Shown piece by piece: positions 26,397 to 36,135 of a stretch of DNA of 64,000 nt (positions are counted from its first letter, which is position 1; every line of letters begins with the position of its first letter). The position numbers and the translations under genes are program-made. This DNA comes from Pseudomonadota bacterium. GTDB taxonomy: Bacteria; Pseudomonadota; Alphaproteobacteria; Azospirillales; Azospirillaceae. Under the pieces are notes generated by a model, which saw only the letters and a list, made by a program, of their open reading frames with translations, did not search any database and was not told the DNA's origin. The stretch covers positions 99,092 through 163,091 of the forward strand of contig JAFAFA010000061.1 of the NCBI GenBank assembly GCA_023423695.1. Reading direction: 5' to 3'.

Positions 26397-28109
26397 ATGA
26401 CGTCACTTGCGCTCACGCGCGACCGCATCGCGCGCGTGCGGCCGGGGCCGGCGCTGGCCGCGCTGCTGATCGCCGCCTTCCTGCTGCTGTTCCTGGTCGT
26501 CCCGGTGGTCCAGGTCATCTTCGTCGCCTTCCAGGACAAGACGACGGGTGCCTTCACCCTGGTGAATTTCGCTGATTTCTTCAGCAACGACCTGTTCATG
26601 CGGTCCTTCGCCAACTCCTTCTACGTCTCGGCGATGTCGGTGGTGGTGGCGAGCCTGCTGGCCCTGCCGCTCGCCTACCTGACCACGCGCTTCGAATTCC
26701 GCGGCTCCGTGCTGATCCAGAGCCTCGGCATCATTCCGCTGATCATGCCGCCCTTCATCGGCGCCGTGGCGATGCAGCTGCTGTTCGGGCGCAACGGGTC
26801 CGTGAACCTGCTTCTGCGCGACAATTTCGGCTTCTCGATCCCCTTCATGGAGGGACTGAACGGCGTCATCTTCGTCCAGAGCATCCATTATTTCCCCTTC
26901 ATCCTGATCAACCTGTCGGCCAGCCTGAAGAACATCGACCGGGCGATGGAGGAATCGGCGCAGAATCTCGGCTGCCACGGCTTCCGTCTGTTCCGCCGCA
27001 TCGTCTTCCCGCTGGCGATGCCGGGGTACGTTGCCGGCGCCTCGCTGGTCTTCATCAAGGTGTTCGACGACCTCGGCACGCCGCTGCTGCTGAACGTCAA
27101 CGACATGCTGGCGCCGCAGGCCTATCTGCGCATCTCCTCGATCGGCATCGCCGATCCGATGGGCTACGTCATCTCCGTCGTGCTGATCGCCTGCTCTCTG
27201 CTGGCGCTGTGGGTGTCGGCGCTGGCGATGCGCGGCAAGGATTACGCCACGGTGCAGCGCGGCGGCGGCGGTCTGGCCAAGCGGCGCCTGAAGCCGCTGG
27301 AGATGGTGGCGGCCTATGGCATCGTGCTGCTGATCCTGGTGCTGGTGCTGGCGCCGCATGTCGGGCTCGGCCTGCTGTCCTTCGCCACCATCTGGTCGTT
27401 CAGCCCGGTCCCCGACGCCTTCACCCTGAAGCACTACCAGACCGTCTTCACCGAGAGCGGGCAGTACATCACCAACACGCTGCTCTACGCCTCGCTGGCG
27501 GCGCTGCTGGACGTGGTGATCGGCACCGCCATCGCCTATCTGGTCCTGCGCACCAAGCTGCCGGGCCGGCAATGGCTGGACTACATCGCGATGGCGGCGC
27601 TGGCGGTGCCGGGCGTCGTGCTGGGCATCGGCTATCTGCGCAGCTTCTACGACGTGCCGATGCCGTTCACCGGCCAGCCGCTGTCGAACTTCTGGCTGAT
27701 CCTGGTCTTCGCGCTGGCAATCCGCCGGCTGCCCTACGCTTTGCGTGCCTGCACCGCGGCCCTGCAGCAGGTCAGCTCCTCGCTGGAGGAGGCGGCCGAG
27801 AATCTCGGCGCCACCAAGCTGCGCACGGTCAGCCGCATCGTCGTGCCGCTGATGTCGGGCGGCATCCTGGCCGGCTTCGTCACCAGCTTCGCCACCGCGG
27901 CGGTCGAGCTGTCGGCGACCATCATGCTGGTCCATTCGCAAAGCGACGCACCGCTGGCCTACGGCCTCTATGTCTACATGCAGTCGGCGGCCGGGCGCGG
28001 TCCGGGGGCGGCGCTGGGCATCTTCGCCGTCATCATCGTGGGCCTGGGCACCTACCTGTCGCACGTCGTCATCGAGCGCGGCCGCCGCGACCGCGGCCAG
28101 GACCACTAA
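26397..28109 (+). CDS. ABC importer permease, two fused domains
   Basis: The 570-residue protein carries two complete binding-protein-dependent permease domains in one chain, each with about six membrane segments. The two ATPase-contact (EAA) motifs are visible: EESAQNLGCHGFRLFRRIV (about 185-205) and EEAAENLGATKLRTVSRIV (about 463-483). This fused layout is typical of FbpB/AfuB-type and related importers. It sits 74 bp after the binding-protein gene, the gap holding two mRNA hairpins, and 25 bp before the ATPase gene. Confidence 0.93.
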   Translation: MTSLALTRDRIARVRPGPALAALLIAAFLLLFLVVPVVQVIFVAFQDKTTGAFTLVNFADFFSNDLFMRSFANSFYVSAMSVVVASLLALPLAYLTTRFEFRGSVLIQSLGIIPLIMPPFIGAVAMQLLFGRNGSVNLLLRDNFGFSIPFMEGLNGVIFVQSIHYFPFILINLSASLKNIDRAMEESAQNLGCHGFRLFRRIVFPLAMPGYVAGASLVFIKVFDDLGTPLLLNVNDMLAPQAYLRISSIGIADPMGYVISVVLIACSLLALWVSALAMRGKDYATVQRGGGGLAKRRLKPLEMVAAYGIVLLILVLVLAPHVGLGLLSFATIWSFSPVPDAFTLKHYQTVFTESGQYITNTLLYASLAALLDVVIGTAIAYLVLRTKLPGRQWLDYIAMAALAVPGVVLGIGYLRSFYDVPMPFTGQPLSNFWLILVFALAIRRLPYALRACTAALQQVSSSLEEAAENLGATKLRTVSRIVVPLMSGGILAGFVTSFATAAVELSATIMLVHSQSDAPLAYGLYVYMQSAAGRGPGAALGIFAVIIVGLGTYLSHVVIERGRRDRGQDH

Positions 28110-28134
28110 GAGAGTCCTTGAGGGGATCCCCATC

Positions 28135-29253
28135 ATGAACCATCAGTTTTCCCCGGCCGCGCTCGCTGCCCAGATCGAGAGCGTCGGCGTCGACATCGAA
28201 GGCGTGAACCTGTCCTACGGCACCAACCACGTGCTGAAGGACGTGAACCTCGCCATCAAGCCGGGCGAGTTCTTCGCCTTCCTCGGTCCGTCGGGCTGCG
28301 GCAAGACCACGCTGCTGCGGCTGATCGCCGGCTTCAACACGGCACAGCGCGGCGAGGTGCGCATCGGCGGGCGCGACATCTCCACCCTGCCGCCGCACCG
28401 CCGCGACGTCGGCATGGTGTTCCAGAGCTACGCCCTGTGGCCGCACATGACCGTGCGCCGCAACGTCGCCTTCGGGCTGGAGGAGCGGCGCGTGCCCCGC
28501 GCCGAGATCGAGCGGCGGGTGGACGCCGCCCTCGATCTGGTCGGGCTGAAGCATCTGGCCGACCGCCGGCCCTCGCAGCTGTCGGGCGGCCAGCAGCAGC
28601 GCGTGGCGCTGGCCCGCACCGTCGTGATCGAGCCGAAGATCCTGCTGCTCGACGAGCCGCTGTCGAACCTCGACGCCAAGCTGCGGGTGCAGATGCGCCA
28701 GGAACTGCTGAGCCTGCAGCGCAAGCTGGGCCTGACCACCATCTTCGTCACCCACGACCAGGAGGAGGCCAACACCATCTGCGACCGCATCGCGGTGATG
28801 GAGGACGGCAAGGTGCAACAGGTCGGCACCCCGCAGGATCTCTACGACCATCCAGCCAACCTGTTCGTCGCCGGCTTCCTCGGCACGGCCAACGTGTTGG
28901 ACGGCGCGGTGCGGAGCGACGGCGCCGCGGGCAGCGTCTTCGTCGGCAACGGCGTCACGCCGGTGGCGCTGCCGACGTCGGTCGAGGCGGGTGCGGCGGG
29001 CAAGCTGATGTTCCGTCCGCAGAATCTCGTCATCCGGGCCGACGGCGGACCGCCGGCACCCGGCCACGCCCGGCTGACCGGCGTCATCCGGCACCGGGAA
29101 TTCCTCGGCGCCTCCATCCGCTATGCGGTTGATGTCGGCGGGCAGCTGGTACAGGTGGACGCGCCGCATCAGGCGGGCGATGCTCTGCTCGCCCCGGATG
29201 CCCCGATCATCCTCGACCTTGCGGCCGACAAGGCCCGCTTCCTCCGCCAGTAA
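28135..29253 (+). CDS. ABC importer ATPase with TOBE domain
   Basis: The start is ATG 28135 behind AGGGG; the frame upstream overlaps the permease and is noise. The 372-residue protein has Walker A GPSGCGKTT, Q-loop FQSYALWPHMTV, signature LSGGQQQRVALART, Walker B LLLDEPLSNLD, H-loop THDQEEA and a C-terminal TOBE region (about 290-370), as in PotA/FbpC-type ATPases. It energises the fused permease. It is followed after 6 bp by the HAD phosphatase gene. Confidence 0.95.
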   Translation: MNHQFSPAALAAQIESVGVDIEGVNLSYGTNHVLKDVNLAIKPGEFFAFLGPSGCGKTTLLRLIAGFNTAQRGEVRIGGRDISTLPPHRRDVGMVFQSYALWPHMTVRRNVAFGLEERRVPRAEIERRVDAALDLVGLKHLADRRPSQLSGGQQQRVALARTVVIEPKILLLDEPLSNLDAKLRVQMRQELLSLQRKLGLTTIFVTHDQEEANTICDRIAVMEDGKVQQVGTPQDLYDHPANLFVAGFLGTANVLDGAVRSDGAAGSVFVGNGVTPVALPTSVEAGAAGKLMFRPQNLVIRADGGPPAPGHARLTGVIRHREFLGASIRYAVDVGGQLVQVDAPHQAGDALLAPDAPIILDLAADKARFLRQ

Positions 29254-29259
29254 GGTGCC

Positions 29260-29970
29260 GTGACCGTGACCAACCCCGCCGACACCCCAGCCGATAGCCT
29301 GAACCGCCGCCCCATCCGTGCGGTCGCCTTCGACCTCGACGGCACGCTGGTGGACAGCGTCGCCGACCTGATGCATGCCTCCAACGCCCTGCTCGCCGAG
29401 CTGGGACGCCCGCCGGTCGATCTGCCGTCGGTGCGCTCCTTCGTCGGCGACGGAGCGCCCAAGCTGGTGGAGCGCGTGCTCGCCGCCACCGGGGGGGTTC
29501 CGGCCCCGGACGAGACCGCCCGCTGCCTCAAACGCTTCCTGGAAATCTACGAGGCCGACCCCAGCGCCCACAGCGCGCTCTATCCCGGCGTCGCCGATAC
29601 GCTGGAGGCTTTGGCGGCGGCCGGCCTGCGGCTCGGCGTCTGCACCAACAAGCCGATGGCGGCTACCCTGCGGCTGCTCGACGATCTGGGCATCGCCGGC
29701 CGCTTCGCCGCGGTGGTCGGCGGTGACAGCTACCCGACCCGCAAGCCGTCGCCGGAACCGGTACTGGGCCTGCTGGACCGGCTGGGCGTCCGCCCGGAGG
29801 AAACCGCCTTCGTCGGCGACAACGAGCACGATGTGGCCGCTGCCCGTGCGGCGGGCGTCGCACGGGTGCTGGTGGTGCCCTACGGCTATGCCCGGGTGCC
29901 GCTCGCCGGCCTGCCGCACGACGGCGTCCTTGCCGGCTTCGCCGATCTGGCCAAGCGGCTGTCATGCTGA
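29260..29970 (+). CDS. gph: HAD-family phosphatase, phosphoglycolate phosphatase-like
   Basis: The start is GTG 29260, 6 bp after the ATPase stop. The 236-residue protein shows the four HAD motifs: FDLDGTLVDS (nucleophile Asp), CTNKP (Thr), RKPSPEP (Lys) and FVGDNEHD. Length and motifs match Gph-type phosphoglycolate phosphatases, a family with broad small-phosphoester specificity. Its place in an importer operon, overlapping a second phosphatase gene by 7 bp, suggests it dephosphorylates the imported solute or a product of it. The precise substrate is not determined by sequence. Confidence 0.85.
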   Translation: MTVTNPADTPADSLNRRPIRAVAFDLDGTLVDSVADLMHASNALLAELGRPPVDLPSVRSFVGDGAPKLVERVLAATGGVPAPDETARCLKRFLEIYEADPSAHSALYPGVADTLEALAAAGLRLGVCTNKPMAATLRLLDDLGIAGRFAAVVGGDSYPTRKPSPEPVLGLLDRLGVRPEETAFVGDNEHDVAAARAAGVARVLVVPYGYARVPLAGLPHDGVLAGFADLAKRLSC

Positions 29971-30491
29971 ACGCCGTGATCTTCTGCCGCCATGGCGAGA
30001 CGGAGAGCAATCTCGGAGGCTGGCTTGCGGGTTCGCGTGATGTGTCGCTGACCGAGCGGGGCCGGGCACAAGCGCAGGAGGCCGCCGCGGCCCTGGTCAC
30101 CGGGCGGCAGCAGGTCCCGGTCGTCTACAGCAGTCCGCAACGCCGGGCGCTGGAAACGGCGGCCATCCTGGCCGAAGCCCTGGCGGTTCCGGTCGTCCCG
30201 GTCGCCGGGCTGGAGGAGCGCCGCTGGGGCGATCTGGAGGGCGGGGCGATTCCCGCCGACCTGTTGCGCGAGGAGGTGCCGAATGGGGAAAGCCTGGCCG
30301 CATTCGGCGCCCGCGTCACCGCGGCGCTCGAAGGCCTGCCGGTACCCGCGGACGGCCGCCCGCCCCTGATCGTCGCGCATGCCGGCACCTGGCCGGTGCT
30401 CTGCCGATGGCTGGGCGTGGAGTCCGCACTGCTGTGGCCGCCGAACGCGTCGCCGGTCACCCTGACGCGGCAGGGCGCACGCGTCGGGTGA
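29964..30491 (+). CDS. Histidine phosphatase (phosphoglycerate mutase-like fold)
   Basis: The 175-residue protein begins with the catalytic motif CRHGETESN, followed by SSPQRRALETA, a catalytic acid in EERRWGDLEG and a second histidine in VAHAGTW. This is the histidine phosphatase superfamily, which includes phosphoglycerate mutases, CobC and broad phosphatases. It is shorter than true mutases (about 210-250), so a phosphatase is more likely. It overlaps the HAD gene by 7 bp and closes the importer operon. Confidence 0.85.
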   Translation: MLNAVIFCRHGETESNLGGWLAGSRDVSLTERGRAQAQEAAAALVTGRQQVPVVYSSPQRRALETAAILAEALAVPVVPVAGLEERRWGDLEGGAIPADLLREEVPNGESLAAFGARVTAALEGLPVPADGRPPLIVAHAGTWPVLCRWLGVESALLWPPNASPVTLTRQGARVG

Positions 30492-30540
30492 CGCGGGCGC
30501 CCTGTACGGAGAGGCCATGTTCTGAGGAAGCTGGACGGCC

Positions 30541-31947
<1,407 letters not shown>

Positions 31948-32088
31948 GGCTTGCTTCCTTCCTGTGGACGGCCCCGGAGATCGTTGGGGAGATGCCTGGC
32001 CGGTTCTTCTCTTCGCCGCTTCAGGCGGCACCCGTCGCGGTGGACGGGGCCGCCTTGAGCGGAAACGGTGGGCAGGGGAGGGGGATCG

Positions 32089-33363
32089 TCAGAGGCTGAG
32101 CAGGGAGTAGAGGATGGCGGACATCGCGACGCTGCCGATGAACAAGACCACCACGTTGCCCGGCTGACCGGCGTATTTGCGCATGGCCGGCACCTTACGG
32201 ATCGCGTACATCGGCATGATGAAGAGCAGGGCGGCGATGATGGGACCGCAGAGGGTTTCGATCATGCCCAGGATGCTGGGGTTCAGGGTGGCGGCGATCC
32301 AGACGGCGGCGACCATGAACAGGGCGCTGAAGCGGTTGATGGACTTTTCGTTGACCGGTTTGCCCTGGCTGCGCAGCTGCTGGGAGATCAGGCCGTTCAG
32401 ACCTTCACGGGCGCCGAGATAGTGGCCGAAGAAGGATTTGGTGATCGCCACGAACGCCACGGCCGGGGTCAGGAGGGCCATCAGCGGGTTGTCGAACTTG
32501 TTGCCGAGATAGGACAGGATCGAGATGTTCTGGGCCTTCGCGTCGGCCAGTTCCTGCGGGGTCAGGCTGAAGACGGAGCTGAAGACGAAGAACATGACGA
32601 CCAGGACCATCATGACGACCGCATACTTCTCGATGCGGTTGGTCTGGGCTTCGGCTTCCGCACCATACTGGTTCTGCTGGGCGACGACGAAGCGGGAGAT
32701 GGCCGGGGAGTGGTTGAAGGAGAACACCAGGGCCGGGATGCTGAGCCACAGGGTCAGGCTGAACTGGCCGACGGTCGGGGTCTGCTCGAGGACCGCGCCG
32801 TTCCAGTCGGGGGCGAGATACAGGCCGATGCCCATCAGGACGAAGACGAAGGGATAGACGAGCCAGCCCATGACCCGCACGACCATCTGCTCGCCCAGCT
32901 TTATCACGCCCATCAGGCCGAGGATCAGGCCCAGCGACAGCAGGATGCGCGGCGGCGGCACCATGCCCAGCTGATGCACCATGAAGCTTTCGACTGTGTT
33001 GGTCAGGCCGACGCCGTAGATCAGCAGGATCGGCAGGATGGTGAAGAAGTACAGCAGGGTGATGAGCTTGCCCGCGGTGCTGCCGAAATGCTCGGCCACC
33101 ACTTCGGTGATGTCGCTGCCGGGTTTGGACGAGGACAGGATGAAGCGGCAGAGGCCGCGATGGGCCAGATAGGTCATCGGGAAGGCGATGACCGCCATCA
33201 CCACCAGCGGCCAGAAACCGCCGAGACCGGCGTTGATGGGAAGAAAAAGGGTGCCTGCGCCAATAGCCGTTCCGAACAACCCAAGCATCCACATGGTGTC
33301 GTGCTTGGTCCAAGGCAGTGGTGGATTGCCAAGCCTCGTGGTTTCCGTTGAGATGCTGACCAT
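32089..33363 (-). CDS. sdaC: Serine/proton symporter, HAAAP family
   Basis: The start at 33363 follows GGAG; an earlier ATG at 33453 adds residues unlike the family. The 424-residue protein has about 11 membrane segments and keeps long stretches typical of E. coli SdaC: DTMWMLGL.GTAIGAGTLFLP, FPMT..AHRGL, SFNHSP, and ATLNPSILGMIETL. It imports serine with protons. It is divergent from the btsS-like gene; the shared 335-bp region holds a phased array of possible BtsR sites. Confidence 0.95.
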   Translation of the reverse strand: MVSISTETTRLGNPPLPWTKHDTMWMLGLFGTAIGAGTLFLPINAGLGGFWPLVVMAVIAFPMTYLAHRGLCRFILSSSKPGSDITEVVAEHFGSTAGKLITLLYFFTILPILLIYGVGLTNTVESFMVHQLGMVPPPRILLSLGLILGLMGVIKLGEQMVVRVMGWLVYPFVFVLMGIGLYLAPDWNGAVLEQTPTVGQFSLTLWLSIPALVFSFNHSPAISRFVVAQQNQYGAEAEAQTNRIEKYAVVMMVLVVMFFVFSSVFSLTPQELADAKAQNISILSYLGNKFDNPLMALLTPAVAFVAITKSFFGHYLGAREGLNGLISQQLRSQGKPVNEKSINRFSALFMVAAVWIAATLNPSILGMIETLCGPIIAALLFIMPMYAIRKVPAMRKYAGQPGNVVVLFIGSVAMSAILYSLLSL

Positions 33364-33698
33364 TTTTATATCTCCAGCATGCCTTAGGTCGTTGATGTTC
33401 AGGCCATCACGGAAAGGCTGCGCTTTGTTGACCTGGAGAAAGCCTATCAACACCCCGGCGGCAATGCCTGACCCAACTCAGGAGCGGTGGAATAGCGAAA
33501 TGAGCGGCGGAATGGGGAAATGAGCGGAGACGGCTGGCGGCGAGCGGCGGCCTGTGGGGGCGAGCGGCGCGTTTCGCCGCTTCGCACTGGCCTTTCCGCC
33601 GGGGATCATTCACACCATGCGCCTCGACCCGGCACATGCCGTTGCCCATCTGCGCGGATCGGACGGTCCGGACGCGCGGGTGCAGGGAGCCTCAACCG
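33364..33698. promoter_or_regulatory. Divergent control region between sdaC and btsS
   Basis: This gene-free stretch must hold the promoters of both divergent units. Its dominant structure is the 20-bp-phased array at 33481-33568. I see no convincing -35/-10 pair and no sigma-54 motif. An open frame of about 80 codons on the minus strand (33407-33649) looks like noise. Confidence 0.6.
33481..33568 (-). repeat. Five half-sites at exact 20-bp period, likely BtsR operator
   Basis: GAGCGG occurs at 33482, 33502, 33522, 33542 and 33562, every 20 bp. The first three units are longer matches (AGCGGYGGAATRGSGAAATG repeated, then AGCGG). On the minus strand each reads CCGCTC, and two read CCGCTCA, close to the direct-repeat motif ACC(G/A)CT(C/T)A that I remember for E. 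coli BtsR, where spacing is 21 bp. Position is 118-205 bp upstream of sdaC and 131-218 bp upstream of btsS. Confidence 0.7.
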
Positions 33699-35393
33699 AT
33701 GCAGATTGATCCCGTGGGCCTCTCTCTGGTCCTTCTCCAGCAGATGTGCGTCTATCTGGTGGTGGCCTACCTTCTCAGCAGGACGAAGTTCTTCATTCCG
33801 CTGACGCATGTGACGATCCGGCCGCCGCACAAGCTGGCCTGCTACGTCATCTTCTCTCTGTTCTGCATGATGGGGGCCATCCTCGGCATGCCGGTGGTCC
33901 ATGCCATCGCCAACACGCCGGCGATCGGCGCGGTGCTCGGCGGTCTGCTCGGCGGGCCGGTGGTCGGCGTCGCGGTGGGGATCACCGGCGGGTTGTACCG
34001 TTATTCGCTGGGCGGGTCCTTCGCGCTCGCAGCCGCCCTCGGCATCGTCGCGCAGGGCCTGCTGGGCGGCCTGATGCACCGGCACCTCATCAAAAAAGGC
34101 AAGGTCCGCACCCTGTTCGATCCGGTCAAGGCAGGCGCCCTGACCTTCGTCGGGGTGGTGCTCGAACTGCTGATCGATCTTGCGGTGGCGAGGCCCTTCG
34201 GCCAGACGCTGGAGATCGTGCTGCTGATCGCGGTGCCGGAACTGATCGCCAACACGCTGGGGGCGGCGATGTTCATCGGCATCCTGCTCGACCGCCGCGC
34301 CCTGATCGAACGGCAATCCAGCCTGTTTTCCGCCAAGGCGCTGGCGATTGCCGCGCGGGCCGACGGCGTGCTGCGCCGGGGCTTCAATCAGGAAAACAGC
34401 ATGACCGTCGCCCGGATCATCTACGAGGAGACCGGGGTTGGTGCCGTCGCCATCACCGACCGCGAGAAGATCCTCGCCTTCATCGGCATCGGCGACGACC
34501 ATCATCTGCCCGGCACGCGGATTTCCTCGGCGAGCACGCTGGACGCCATCGCCAACAACGAGGTCATCTATGCCGACGGCAACGAGGTGGCCTACCAGTG
34601 TTCGATCAGTCCGACCTGTCCGCTGGGGGCGTCGCTGGTCATCCCGCTGGTCGGCGAGGACAGCCACGTCATCGGCACGATCAAGCTGTACGAGCCCAAG
34701 ACCAAGCTGTTCTCCACCATCAACCGCACGCTCGGCGAGGGCATTGCCAAGCTGCTGTCGAGCCAGATCCTCGCCGGCCGCTACGAACAGCAGAAGGCGA
34801 TGCTGGCGCAGGCGGAGATCAAGCTTCTGCACGCCCAGGTGAATCCGCATTTCCTGTTCAATGCGCTGAACACCATCGCCGCCGTCACCTGCGACGATCC
34901 GGAAAAGGCCCGCGACCTGATCGGCGACCTGTCCACCTTCTTCCGCATGAACCTGAAGCGCCCGAGCCAGATCGCCCCGCTGGCCGAGGAGATCGAGCAT
35001 GTGAACGCCTATCTGCAGATCGAACTCGCGCGCTTTTCCGACAGCCTGTCGGTGGACATCGACATACCCGACAGCCTGGGCCGAGTGCGGCTGCCGGCCT
35101 TCACGCTCCAACCGGTGGTGGAGAATTCGATCAAGCACGGCACGTCACAGCTGCTCCGCCCTGGTCATGTTTCCATAAAGGCCCGTCAGGAGGGTGAGGT
35201 TCTCGTCGTCGATGTCGAAGACAATGCCGGCCTGTACGAACCGAAACCGACAGGTCAGGGGCTCGGCATGAGCCTGGTCGACCGCCGTATCAAGAACTGT
35301 TTCGGTCCTTCATACGGTGTTACCGTCGCATTCGAGCGGGACGTCTTCACCCGCATCACGATCCGGGTTCCTTTGGAGGCCGCTTCCAAATGA
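33699..35393 (+). CDS. btsS: LytS-family sensor kinase, BtsS-type pyruvate sensor
   Basis: The start at 33699 follows AGGGAG. The 564-residue length equals that of E. coli BtsS, with a 5TM-LYT membrane domain (about 1-190; LQQMCVYLVVAYLLS, GAVLGGLLGGPVVG), a GAF domain (about 225-345; ITDREKILAFIGIGDDHHLPG) and a LytS kinase core with NPHFLFNALNTI and an ATPase region ending GQGLGMSL. In E. coli, BtsS is a high-affinity pyruvate receptor. Here the divergent genes import serine and turn it into pyruvate, which fits that ligand. It overlaps the regulator gene by 4 bp. Confidence 0.9.
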   Translation: MQIDPVGLSLVLLQQMCVYLVVAYLLSRTKFFIPLTHVTIRPPHKLACYVIFSLFCMMGAILGMPVVHAIANTPAIGAVLGGLLGGPVVGVAVGITGGLYRYSLGGSFALAAALGIVAQGLLGGLMHRHLIKKGKVRTLFDPVKAGALTFVGVVLELLIDLAVARPFGQTLEIVLLIAVPELIANTLGAAMFIGILLDRRALIERQSSLFSAKALAIAARADGVLRRGFNQENSMTVARIIYEETGVGAVAITDREKILAFIGIGDDHHLPGTRISSASTLDAIANNEVIYADGNEVAYQCSISPTCPLGASLVIPLVGEDSHVIGTIKLYEPKTKLFSTINRTLGEGIAKLLSSQILAGRYEQQKAMLAQAEIKLLHAQVNPHFLFNALNTIAAVTCDDPEKARDLIGDLSTFFRMNLKRPSQIAPLAEEIEHVNAYLQIELARFSDSLSVDIDIPDSLGRVRLPAFTLQPVVENSIKHGTSQLLRPGHVSIKARQEGEVLVVDVEDNAGLYEPKPTGQGLGMSLVDRRIKNCFGPSYGVTVAFERDVFTRITIRVPLEAASK

Positions 35394-36109
35394 TCAACGT
35401 GCTCATTGTCGATGACGAACCGCTGGCCCGCAAGGAGCTTCGCCGCGTTCTCTCGAAGGCCGACGACATCAACGTCATCGGGGAATGCAGCAACGCCATC
35501 GAGGCCATCGGCGTGATCAACCGGGAGAAGCCGGACGTTGTGTTCCTGGACATCCAGATGCCGCGGGTGAGCGGCATCGAGATGCTGAGCATGCTCGATC
35601 ACGAAAAGATGCCGCACATCGTCTTCCTGACGGCCTACGACGAGTATGCGGTGCAGGCGTTCGAACAGCATGCCTTCGATTACCTGCTGAAGCCGGTCAA
35701 TCAGGCCCGGCTCGACAAGACGCTGCAGCGCCTTCGCCGCGACCGCGAGCCGCAGAAGATCGACCAGCTTCCGGGGGCCAACCAGCTGCGCCAGATCCCC
35801 TGCTTCGGCCAACACCATGTGCAGCTGGTGCGCATGGAGGATGTCGAGCATGTGGCGTCTGGGCTCAGCGGCGTCTATGTGGTCTCCACCGACGGCACCG
35901 AGCGGCCGACGGAGCTTCCCCTCCATATCCTTCAGGACCGCACGCCGCTGCTGCGCTGCCACCGGCAATATCTGGTCAACACCGACTGCATCGAGAAGAT
36001 CAATTTCCTTGAAAACGGACTTGCCGAGATCAGCACGAAGCGCGGGCATGTGATTCCCGTGAGCCGGCGCTTCTTTCCGCAGATCAAGGAGCGACTCGGG
36101 ATCCTGTGA
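35390..36109 (+). CDS. btsR: LytTR-family response regulator, BtsR-type
   Basis: The 239-residue protein has a receiver domain with Asp8, Asp9 and phosphoacceptor Asp54 (VFLDIQMP), the conserved Lys near residue 104 (LLKPVNQ), and a C-terminal LytTR DNA-binding domain (about 135-238; LLRCHRQYLVNTDCIEKI, VPVSRRFFPQIKERL-like end). Length is that of E. coli BtsR. It overlaps the kinase gene by 4 bp. The phased repeats upstream of btsS and sdaC are candidate operators. It ends 26 bp from the convergent fused kinase gene. Confidence 0.93.
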   Translation: MINVLIVDDEPLARKELRRVLSKADDINVIGECSNAIEAIGVINREKPDVVFLDIQMPRVSGIEMLSMLDHEKMPHIVFLTAYDEYAVQAFEQHAFDYLLKPVNQARLDKTLQRLRRDREPQKIDQLPGANQLRQIPCFGQHHVQLVRMEDVEHVASGLSGVYVVSTDGTERPTELPLHILQDRTPLLRCHRQYLVNTDCIEKINFLENGLAEISTKRGHVIPVSRRFFPQIKERLGIL

Positions 36110-36135
36110 CGGCGAAGCCTCAGAGTTTGGAGTAT

